Source of the DNA: Candidatus Nitrospira neomarina
GTDB taxonomy: Bacteria > Nitrospirota > Nitrospiria > Nitrospirales > UBA8639
Direction of reading: 5' to 3'
Length of the DNA stretch: 64,000 nucleotides
NCBI RefSeq assembly: GCF_032051675.1
Contig: NZ_CP116968.1
Location: forward strand, 1,860,001-1,924,000
How positions within the stretch are numbered: the stretch's first letter is position 1; each line of letters opens with the position of its first letter. The position numbers and the translations under genes are program-made. Of the stretch, positions 36,178 through 43,436 are shown piece by piece. The notes under the pieces are model-generated. The model did not search any database and had not been told where the DNA came from. It saw only the letters and a list, made by a program, of their open reading frames with translations.

Positions 36178-36724
36178 CTAATCGGCACCATGCCGTCGGA
36201 CCTCATAGTGGCTTTGCACCAAACCATTCGCAAACGGTCGTGTCTCAAGATGCTGCAAGTGGATCTCGCGAGAAAGCGGCCCGAACAGCGGAATGCCCGT
36301 CCCGAGAAGAATCGGAACCGTCGTAATAATCAGCCGATGAATCAGGTTTTCGCGAAAGAATCCTTGAATGGTCTTGCCCCCGTCAATATAGAGATGGCTC
36401 CATCCACGTCCGGCCAGGCGTTGCACCACCTCATGCGGTGGTGCATCTATGGACTCGACCGTACTTGCGATGTCTTGACCAATAGCTACCGTTCGACTGC
36501 TGAGAACCACCACGGGCTTTTTTCCATACGGCCAGGGCGCGAAGGATAATACCATCTCATAGGAGTTTCGCCCCATAACAATTGCATCAATGGAATCAAT
36601 AAATTCGTGATATCCGTAATCCTCCGTTCCGGCCTCTCCCACCCCCGGGAAGCCAGTCGATTCCGCCATCGCCGCGGGCAATAAATCCATCGAGGCTTGT
36701 GGCAATAAAGACCGTGCCGATCAT
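36178..36724 (-). pseudogene. RibD-C/dihydrofolate-reductase-like gene with a frameshift
   Basis: From the ATG at 36724 one frame gives MIGTVFIATSLDGFIARGDG, the N-terminal strand and nucleotide loop of the RibD-C/DHFR-like family. It runs off frame at a run of five G (plus-strand C at 36642-36646). Dropping one G joins it to the second frame, which continues GEAGTEDYGYHEFIDSIDAI, VMGRNSYEMVLSF, LYIDGGKTIQGFF and RLIITTVPILLGTGIPLFG to the stop at 36178, giving about 180 residues, the normal family length. Either a recent loss-of-function mutation or a sequencing error in the homopolymer. Confidence 0.85.
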
Positions 36725-36761
36725 CTCCCCAGCTCTTTGATTCCCCGTGTCCATAAGACCA

Positions 36762-37112
36762 TCAGCTTCTCTTCTTCGCTCTCTTTCCCGGCTTTTTTGC
36801 ACGCAAGGCCGCCTCATACGATCGAAGAGCCCAGCCCTTAGCCTCCGCAGGATCCTCAAAGATCTCCTCCGGGGCCATATAGTAGGACATCTTAAACGTC
36901 TTCCCCTGTTTTTCGTACTGGAATGGTTCTAATCCCCGTTTTTCAAAAAATGGAGCCAAGGTCTCGTCGGCTTTCAGATACAACACATCATCCGCCACCA
37001 GCCCGAACATCAATCCTTTGTGAAAGAGGCCATAGCCACCGAACATTCGTCGGGGATGAATGGGTCCGAACTCCTCGAACACCTCTTCAAGAAATGTAAC
37101 GTATTCACTCAT
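36762..37112 (-). CDS. TfoX N-terminal-domain protein
   Basis: A 116-residue protein with a TfoX-N domain: VTFLEEVFEEFGPIHPRRMF, GGYGLFHKGLMFGLV, VLYLKADETLAPFFEKRGL and FKMSYYMAPEEIFEDP, plus a Lys/Arg-rich tail. The domain occurs in competence regulators and in many stand-alone small proteins of unknown role; no TfoX C-terminal domain is present. Start at 37112 (MSEYV). Two relics of a close relative lie at 47067 and 49911. Confidence 0.88.
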   Translation of the reverse strand: MSEYVTFLEEVFEEFGPIHPRRMFGGYGLFHKGLMFGLVADDVLYLKADETLAPFFEKRGLEPFQYEKQGKTFKMSYYMAPEEIFEDPAEAKGWALRSYEAALRAKKPGKRAKKRS

Positions 37113-37190
37113 CTGAATGGTATTTTTCAGAAAAAAACTGTTCTTCCGCTGTAAAGGCAAGGAGATAATACTACGACAGAACCCTGATGG

Positions 37191-38582
37191 TCAGCTTCCT
37201 CTGAAGTCGCAATGAAAACGTCCATCAGGGTCGTAGGTACGGCGGAGGGCCTGAAGCCGTTGCCAGTTGGCAGGCGCAAATGACCGTTCGGCTCGTGCCG
37301 GTTCCTCGACAATGTCCGACTCCCCCACATAATATCCCACGGCAAACCGGTTTAGTTCCGCAATTGTCTTACGATGCCAGTCGGCATTCACATCGTCATC
37401 CTCCGGCCGTTCCCAGATGGCATAGCTTAGTAGTAAGGTGGAGGCTGTCATCGAGAAGGCCGCGTCGGGTCGTGCAGCCACACGCCCCCCCACTCCGGTG
37501 GAAAATGCACACAGCGCGAGTGACTTAGGTGAGGGTGCCTGCAGAAAGGCATCGCCCACGGCCGCCAGTTGTTGCTCCGGTGGCGAGTTTGACCAAACCG
37601 TATCAGCCAAACAGCGATGCAGCTCCGGCCAGAACCGGCCGCCCAAGTCAAGCAAGGCCTCCATTGTGGCGGGATGGTTCACATCCTTTCGAAGGCATTC
37701 AGAGATAACGGGGCAGGTCTCCAGAAGACTCAATGTACCGACGGCTTCATCGTGTGTATCGAAGAACCCGGTTGCGCTCAGAATACAGATAAAGCCGTTG
37801 CTGGATCGACAGTGCTCGTCGAAAGCAGGGGGCGCCTGCGCGCAGAAAATCGCCAGCTCTATTTCTTGCGGCAACTGTCCGGCAATACCCCCTGCCCATG
37901 CGCCAACTTCTTCCATGCGTTCCAACGGGTAAAAATAGGTGCTGGTCGTGATGGCACGCGGCATCGGATACAGCTTGAGAAGATATTGTGTGACGACGCC
38001 AAAGAAACCGGGCCCCCCTCCTCGGATCGCCCAGAGCAGGTCGGCATGCTGTTCCTGATTGGCAACGACGAGACTACCATCAGCCAACACGACATGGGCG
38101 GCTTCGACACTAAAGCACGCCGGCCCCCATGCGTTCCAGTTCCAGCCCAGCCCGCCATTCAGCAGATAGCCGCTCAAGGGAACCGACTGGCAATGCCCGA
38201 CAGGAAATGAGAGCCCGTGCGGAGCCAACTGTTGGTTGAGTGCCTGCCCGGTGACCGCCGGCTGAACCACCGCCGTGCGAGTCTGATAATCAATCGAAAT
38301 CCGTTTAAGCCGTCCGAGATCAATCAACAGGCTTTCGTTGCACAGAGAAAACCCCACCCAACTATGCCCCCCGCCTCGCACGGCAATTGTCATGTTCTGC
38401 GTGCAGGCAAACCGGACGGCCTCAATGACATCCTGCTCACTCGCCACTTGCACTACCACCTGCGGGTAACGCATCGGCGTCAATTGATTCCAAATGAGCG
38501 AGCGCCTGAGGTCTTCGTACCCGGCGTCGGTTGCCAAAGTCACTTTGCCCTCAATACGGCTCTGTAGCGCTTTCACATCCAT
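37191..38582 (-). CDS. FAD-linked oxidoreductase (berberine-bridge-enzyme type)
   Basis: A 463-residue flavoenzyme. The FAD-binding PCMH domain contains MTIAVRGGGHSWVGF, whose His normally carries the 8-alpha flavin bond, and VGHCQSVPLSGYLLNGGLGW, whose Cys is placed for a second, 6-S-cysteinyl bond; the flavin may therefore be bicovalent (inference). The C-terminal berberine-like motif is RTYDPDGRFHCDF. There is no signal peptide. Substrate unknown; family members oxidise sugars and alkaloids and use oxygen. Confidence 0.88.
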   Translation of the reverse strand: MDVKALQSRIEGKVTLATDAGYEDLRRSLIWNQLTPMRYPQVVVQVASEQDVIEAVRFACTQNMTIAVRGGGHSWVGFSLCNESLLIDLGRLKRISIDYQTRTAVVQPAVTGQALNQQLAPHGLSFPVGHCQSVPLSGYLLNGGLGWNWNAWGPACFSVEAAHVVLADGSLVVANQEQHADLLWAIRGGGPGFFGVVTQYLLKLYPMPRAITTSTYFYPLERMEEVGAWAGGIAGQLPQEIELAIFCAQAPPAFDEHCRSSNGFICILSATGFFDTHDEAVGTLSLLETCPVISECLRKDVNHPATMEALLDLGGRFWPELHRCLADTVWSNSPPEQQLAAVGDAFLQAPSPKSLALCAFSTGVGGRVAARPDAAFSMTASTLLLSYAIWERPEDDDVNADWHRKTIAELNRFAVGYYVGESDIVEEPARAERSFAPANWQRLQALRRTYDPDGRFHCDFRGS

Positions 38583-38769
38583 CCTGACATTCTACCCTCT
38601 TCGAAGGCCGGCAGGCAGTATTCATATTATGCGGGTGGACACATCCTGGAGTTATTCACCTACTCGCTCCTAAGGATTGTCCCTGTAATTTTTTATGGTT
38701 CTTCCGAGTTTTCTGTGTGTGCACCCATTACCCTCTGAGATTTTTGCTAGAGGGTGCTTCCTCGTGATT

Positions 38770-38815
38770 CCTCCCCTTTGTAAGGGGAGGCTAGGTGGGG
38801 TAGAGTCTCTGAAAA
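38770..38815 (+). repeat. Small GC-hairpin repeat, copy 1
   Basis: CCTCCCCTT and AAGGGGAGG pair across a 3-nt turn, followed by CTAGGTGGGGTAGAGTCTC. The same arrangement in inverse orientation, with a different but still paired stem, is at 55859-55900, and a variant is at 38868-38902. The rest of the 38583-39099 gap shows no gene. Confidence 0.6.
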
Positions 38816-38867
38816 ATCTAGAAGCATTGATGTTTTCCACCACCACTTCCAGGCGATGATGCTACCT

Positions 38868-38902
38868 CCCCTCCGCCCCTCCATACAAAGGAGGGGGACT
38901 TA
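38868..38902. repeat. Small GC-hairpin repeat, copy 2
   Basis: CCTCCCCTCCGCCCCTCC followed by ATACAAA and GGAGGGG. The stem CCCCTCC/GGAGGGG surrounds ATACAAA, matching the loop of the copies at 38770 (read in reverse) and 55859. Confidence 0.55.
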
Positions 38903-39099
38903 AGAACGATCAGCCTCGATTTTTACCCCTGCTATTTTCGGAACAACGTTTTTATAGAACTAGATAGAATCCGTGGCTGAGGGGCAGACCGGAGGCACTT
39001 CGGTTCCAATTGAAAGCGTGGCTCATGAAACTAGGGACTGACACAAACACTCAGATTGCTGTTCGGCTGCAGGGGATTGTCATGCGGCTCCAGGCCCGA

Positions 39100-40056
39100 T
39101 CAGAACTCTTGCAATAATCTTCCCCCACCCGCCAACGGCCCTTCGAACCCGTTTTCCCGTAGCGCATACCAGAACGTCACCGCGTTAATCCCCAGGATAG
39201 GAATCCCTAGCACCGGCTCCAATTTCTCCGTCACGTTGATCAAGCTCATGTTCGTTCCACACTGGACGACGGCATCCAAGGCATGTTCCTCAGTTGCCAA
39301 CAATTCCAAAATGACCTTTTCCTTGGCCGAGTCCGGAACATGCGCGATATGCAGCGCGTTCGCGCAGGAAAATCCCACGCTCGACACCACCTCGTATCCC
39401 AGGTCTTCGAACATGTGTGTCGCAGACTCATTCCCTTTCTTGTCGAACGGCGTCAGGAGTCCGATCCGCTTCGCGCCAAACTTTCCCAGCGCCGCGTGAA
39501 CGGCATCATGCCAGGTGGCCCAGGAGAGGCCGGAGTATTCTTCAATCTCCTCCATCGGGCCTCGAATGGCTTCGATGCCGCCAATGATATGCTCCAGGCT
39601 CATGCCCATGATCATGTATTGGGGCTCCGCCAACAGCGCCACGTCCACCGCTGCCCGGAGTCCGCCCAGGAACTGCTTCTTATACGCCCGCAAATCTTCT
39701 TCCGTTTCCAATCTCGGTCTCGGCGTCATGACGGTGGCCGTGTGAAGACCGACCCCACGTAGGCCGTCCGGTCCCTGGTTCATAACAATAATGCTCCACA
39801 GTTCGTGCTCCATACTGGTATTGGTGGCGGGAATGATCAGCCCGAACTTTCTTCTGAAACTCCTCACATCGGGATATCCGATGGACGAATCGATCTCGTC
39901 GAAGTTCTCCGCTTTGGTGCCATTGTGAATCACGCCGGGAGGTGCCAGAGCAGGCATCGGCGGGACATTGACATCGGGAATGGTGATTGATTTCCCGGAC
40001 AGTTTGCCAATAATTATCTGGTTTCCGCGAGGATTGGGGTTCGGTTGGTCGGGCAT
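39100..40056 (-). CDS. Maleate isomerase-like Asp/Glu racemase superfamily protein
   Basis: A 318-residue protein. The core has GLIIPATNTSMEHELWSII (matching the substrate-phosphate-like loop of maleate isomerases and arylmalonate decarboxylases), YMIMGMSLEHIIGGI, RIGLLTPFDKKGNES, VVSSVGFSCANALH and VVQCGTNMSLINV. The second catalytic Cys position (VVQCGTN) is present. The first, normally Cys in isomerases, appears to be Ser in MGMSLE, so chemistry may differ (inference). It has a 60-residue N-terminal extension (PDVNVPPMPALAPPG). AAGGA lies 7 nt before the ATG. Confidence 0.8.
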   Translation of the reverse strand: MPDQPNPNPRGNQIIIGKLSGKSITIPDVNVPPMPALAPPGVIHNGTKAENFDEIDSSIGYPDVRSFRRKFGLIIPATNTSMEHELWSIIVMNQGPDGLRGVGLHTATVMTPRPRLETEEDLRAYKKQFLGGLRAAVDVALLAEPQYMIMGMSLEHIIGGIEAIRGPMEEIEEYSGLSWATWHDAVHAALGKFGAKRIGLLTPFDKKGNESATHMFEDLGYEVVSSVGFSCANALHIAHVPDSAKEKVILELLATEEHALDAVVQCGTNMSLINVTEKLEPVLGIPILGINAVTFWYALRENGFEGPLAGGGRLLQEF

Positions 40057-40184
40057 AGGATCATCCTTTATCTATGTCTAAGAGTCCACATTAGACGACG
40101 TCTCATCGGCTTTAGAATACAGCGTAGGATCTCCTATCAGCAAAAACCCTTTATTGGTGTCTCATAGTTTCCGCTCTGTCTGGA

Positions 40185-40376
40185 AGTGCCGGGTTTCGGC
40201 CCGGCAGCCGACCCACTTTTGTTTCGGCAAAAGTGGGCAAAACCAGTGACGCCCCGTCCGGGCTCATTGGATTGATCGGACGCGCAGAGGCGGAAGATGG
40301 GCTAACTCGCGGGGCTCGAACAAGCCCGTCAGGAACAAGAGCGCCCGATCATGGGGCCGGACGGCAGGCGTCGAAT
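40185..40376 (+). repeat. Structured dispersed repeat SR, copy A (dimer partner of B)
   Basis: A full-length copy. A GCCGGG/CCCGGC hairpin (TTTCGG loop) is followed by CCCACTTTTG/CAAAAGTGGG (TTTCGG loop), then a long stem opened by GACGCCCCGTCCG and closed by CGGACGGCAGGCGTC, with nested stems ATCGGACGC/GCGCCCGAT (one mismatch) and GGGCT/AGCCC. A conserved 70-nt spacer leads to copy B. Confidence 0.85.
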
Positions 40377-40448
40377 TATGGGCATAACTTCAAACCTCAA
40401 CCCATTAGTCTTAGCTTCAGGTGTGGTATCAGCGTGATATTTTGTGTT

Positions 40449-40668
40449 GCCGGGTTTCGGCCCGGCAGCCGAGGTTTTGCCTGATGCGTCTCGAGGAGCG
40501 CAATCTCTATTGTGGAGGCAAAGGTTGGCAAAACCATGGACGCCCCGTCCGGCCTCATTGGATTGCTCGGACGCGAAGCAGGGAGACGGGCTACCTCGCG
40601 GGGCTCAAACAAGCCCGTCCAGGACAAGAGCGTCCGATCATGGGGCCGACCGGCAGGCGTCGCAGAAA
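40449..40668 (+). repeat. SR repeat, copy B
   Basis: Same 5' GCCGGG hairpin and same 3' multi-stem domain as copy A, but the second hairpin is replaced by a longer divergent sequence with weaker pairing (GGTTTTGCC ... GGTTGGCAAAACC). Followed within 30 bp by a subtype-2 copy. Confidence 0.8.
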
Positions 40669-40689
40669 CCCGCGGAGTCTATCCGGAGC

Positions 40690-40910
40690 AATGCCGAGGG
40701 GCTCAAACAATGCGCGCCTTTCCTCCGGGGTCGGCTGCACTGCTCGGTCACACCACAAGGCACGGAAAGCCTGCCGAAACTCTGAGGCCTTTAATTTCAG
40801 AGGACCAACTCGCGGAATCTACCCTGAGCTATGTCGAACGACTCAGACAAGGCTCCCCGGCTGATAAGAGCATCCGCGCATGAGACCGGGCGGCAGGCGT
40901 CGAGCAGGAA
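40690..40910 (+). repeat. SR repeat, subtype 2, copy B2
   Basis: Lacks the 5' hairpins. It starts GCGCCTTTCCTCCGGGGTCG, continues GCTGCACTGCTCGG and ends in the family 3' sequence CCGGGCGGCAGGCGTCG. It shares its distinctive 5' half with the inverse copy at 51525, which defines a second subtype. Confidence 0.65.
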
Positions 40911-40957
40911 AGCAAAGAATCTTCAAAGCACGTTAGTTCCTGGAACCAAAAAAAACG

Positions 40958-41022
40958 CTTTAGGCTTTACTCAATTATCCCGGATCGGACCATCCACTGT
41001 ATCATTACAAGAAAGCAGAAAT
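40958..41022 (+). repeat. Degenerate direct repeat left of the alcohol dehydrogenase segment
   Basis: About 65 bp (CGCTTTAGGCTTTACTCA ... ACCATCCACTGTATCATTAC) match 42902-42968 (CGCTTCCGGCTTCACTCA ... ACCATCCACTCAGATATTGC) at roughly 70 percent in the same orientation. The AT-rich alcohol dehydrogenase segment lies between the two. Confidence 0.5.
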
Positions 41023-41184
41023 ACGTCATTGCATTTACATCCCGTGATTGATGTTATATTGACGAATTCTTTTAATCTCAATCCCCCATGTTCACGGCCA
41101 TATAAGTATCGACAGTTTTTTATCCTCTTCCGTTACTTTTTCTTGGGGCTGTGCCAGAGTTTTTTCCTTTTCTTTTATGAAAAG

Positions 41185-42318
41185 CTATGCTGATTTGCGA
41201 TTTACAACGTCCCCGCGTGTGGGTCGATCGAGCTCGGTTGCAGAATTTTTTATGTCATTGATTTTACTATGCAGAGACTCCATATCAATGACATGCCTGA
41301 AATCTGCATCATTTCCATTTTCTAATGTTTTGAGAACATCATTGATTTCGTCCATTTGGATCATTTTAATGCTTGGTTTAATGTCATGCTTTGCACATAA
41401 CTCCAGAACCTCTTGGGTCTCTTTTATACCGCCGATAAGTGACCCTGCCAGCTGTATGCGATTGAAAACCATAGGGCCCGGTGAGAATTCCGGGAACTTG
41501 ATCATATTACCAACAATAACAATTGTTGAATCCGTCTTCATAAGATCAATGTACGGAGCAATATCGTGAGGCACTGGGATTGTATTAATGAGAAGGTTAA
41601 GGCTTTGGGCAGCTTCTTTCATCTCATCTTCATCTTTTGAGATGACAACTTTATCCGCACCCATTTTTAATATTTCGTCTCTTTTATCTTCGCTGCGGGT
41701 GAAAGCGATAACTTCAGCGCCAAGGGCTTTACCAAGTTTAATGGCCATATTGCCTAATCCACCAATCCCGGCCACGCCAAGGGTTTGGCCTTCTTCCAAA
41801 TTCCAATGAATCATCGGAGAATAAACGGTAATTCCGGCACACATAATAGGGCCGACATATTTGGGATCCAAATTATCAGGGATCGTAAGGCCAAATTCCT
41901 CGCGCACAACCATGTTGGTTGTATAGCCACCGTAAGAATTTGTACCATCCGGATTTTTAGGGCCGTTATAAGTCAACGTGCAGCTTTTAGGGCCTTGGCA
42001 ATAATTCTCCGCGTCTTTTTGGCAAGAGTCGCATTCTTGACAGCTATTGACCATACAGCCAACACCAACAAGATCGCCTTTTTTAAATTTAGTCACACCC
42101 TCACCAACGGCCGTCACCACTCCTAATATTTCATGGCCTGGCACGCACGGATATAGTGAATTATCCCAATCGTTTTGGATTTGGTGCAAATCAGAATGAC
42201 AAACACCGCAATATAAAACCTTAAATTCAACTTCCCCCTTTTGCGCATCTTTTCTTTCGAATGTTACCGGGGCTAGCTCTATATCGGACGATTTTGTGCC
42301 GTAGCCATAAACTTTCAT
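41185..42318 (-). CDS. Zinc-dependent NAD(P) alcohol dehydrogenase (cinnamyl/YahK type)
   Basis: A 377-residue medium-chain dehydrogenase. Catalytic zinc ligands are in LYCGVCHSDLHQI and PGHEILGVV, and structural zinc cysteines in CQECDSCQKDAENYC. The cofactor motif is GVAGIGGLGNMAIKLGKALG. CAD/YahK-type enzymes reduce aldehydes to alcohols with NADPH. The C-terminus carries an unusual 25-residue polar tail after the normal end. Base composition is clearly more AT-rich than neighbours and the codons differ, suggesting transfer from a low-GC donor. GGAG lies 7 nt before the ATG. Confidence 0.93.
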   Translation of the reverse strand: MKVYGYGTKSSDIELAPVTFERKDAQKGEVEFKVLYCGVCHSDLHQIQNDWDNSLYPCVPGHEILGVVTAVGEGVTKFKKGDLVGVGCMVNSCQECDSCQKDAENYCQGPKSCTLTYNGPKNPDGTNSYGGYTTNMVVREEFGLTIPDNLDPKYVGPIMCAGITVYSPMIHWNLEEGQTLGVAGIGGLGNMAIKLGKALGAEVIAFTRSEDKRDEILKMGADKVVISKDEDEMKEAAQSLNLLINTIPVPHDIAPYIDLMKTDSTIVIVGNMIKFPEFSPGPMVFNRIQLAGSLIGGIKETQEVLELCAKHDIKPSIKMIQMDEINDVLKTLENGNDADFRHVIDMESLHSKINDIKNSATELDRPTRGDVVNRKSA

Positions 42319-42531
42319 AATAATACTCCTGATTATATGGTTGGGTATAATGTGGAATTAATCTGACGTTGCGCCATAAAAACTCTATGTGGTAGCTCCA
42401 GGCCACCTACTTTTATTGTCCAAAAAATTTTCCCTCTTTATTCTTCTTTACCATTTTGCAACTCCTATTTTTTTTGTTAATCCTATATCCCCACTACCAA
42501 TATTACTATGCCTTTCAAGCTGGGCTATTAA

Positions 42532-42702
42532 TTAGTTAGGAGGTAGTTGAATTTTTTTAAAAATGAATATTATATTTGAAATTTCTCTGGCGGCGTCGTT
42601 GACTTTAGAATTTGTAAAATAAAAATGGTTCTCATCAATACTAAAGGTGTCTGCCCATTTAACTGTATCACCTTCAACTAAGTGTGTACGCTCCCACCGG
42701 GC
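42532..42702 (-). pseudogene. C-terminal fragment resembling a yellow/major-royal-jelly-type beta-propeller protein
   Basis: The minus-strand frame ending in TAA at 42532 reads RTHLVEGDTVKWADTFSID then ENHFYFTNSKVNDAARE. The WADTFSID-x(2-4)-YFTNS pattern is typical of the last propeller blade of yellow/MRJP (L-dopachrome-tautomerase-related) proteins. There is no start codon and no upstream domain. It shares the low GC of the alcohol dehydrogenase gene just downstream, so both probably arrived together. Confidence 0.45.
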
Positions 42703-42901
42703 TTTCTGGGTTAACCTTTTTTATCTTTTAAATCTGTAAAATATACATTTCATGCTTTATCGAATATCCTTCCATCAGTTGCAGCAGCTTTAGTAGTTGT
42801 CTCGCCTCCAGGAACGGAAGACGAACAGAACCGCATCAACCACCAGAGTATGTCGGCGAGCATAGAGAACTGTTCGGCGAACACTTTTGCAATCACACAA
42901 T

Positions 42902-42968
42902 ACGCTTCCGGCTTCACTCATTTACCCCAAAGCGTACCATCCACTCAGATATTGCAAGACCTGCCCCA
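42902..42968 (+). repeat. Degenerate direct repeat right of the alcohol dehydrogenase segment
   Basis: Partner of 40958-41022 in the same orientation. Together they bound a 1.9-kb low-GC segment containing the dehydrogenase and the propeller fragment. Confidence 0.5.
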
Positions 42969-43107
42969 AGTGTTCATTTTAATTTCCCCAAAAACAGAGA
43001 AGTGTTCAAGTTATCGCAACAGACAGAACCCGCTTTAAGACAAACTCCCTTGTGGAGCAAGTAAAAATTGAACGGACTGTATAATTTTGAAGGTGTGAAT
43101 TAGATGC

Positions 43108-43285
43108 AGGGGTTCGGCCCGGCAGCCCAGCCACTTTGAATTCGGAGTGGCCAAAATCATTGACGCCCCGTCCGGCTTGACCGGATTGCACGGTCGCGCA
43201 GAAAGGGAGACGGGTTAACTCGCGGGGCTCGAACAAGCCCGTCCAGGACAACAGCGTCCGATCATGGGGCCGAACGGCAGGCGTC
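43108..43285 (+). repeat. SR repeat, copy C
   Basis: The first hairpin is eroded (GGTTCGGCCCGGCAGCC); the second is GCCACTTTGA with AGTGGC. The 3' domain is intact, from GACGCCCCGTCCGG to AACGGCAGGCGTCGG. The 5' flank (TTGAACGGACTGTATAATTT) matches the flank of copy F. Confidence 0.8.
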
Positions 43286-43436
43286 GGACAATGAGAAAAA
43301 AAGCGTGCCGTCTCGCCTCCTTACAAATCAAAATGAATTTTAAGGGTTTTTGCCAGTAGCCAATCCCTTCATCCTGTCCTAAAAATTGAAGGAGTTAATT
43401 AATTACTCTGACAGGGAATGTGGAACGATTTATAAG

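Noticed and set aside
40185-40910. Open frames inside the SR repeats encoding similar Gly/Arg-rich peptides (for example at 40512 and 46125)
   Set aside because: The same peptide text recurs because the DNA is a repeat. Frames break differently in each copy, hairpin pairing explains the conservation, and no consistent start or ribosome site exists.
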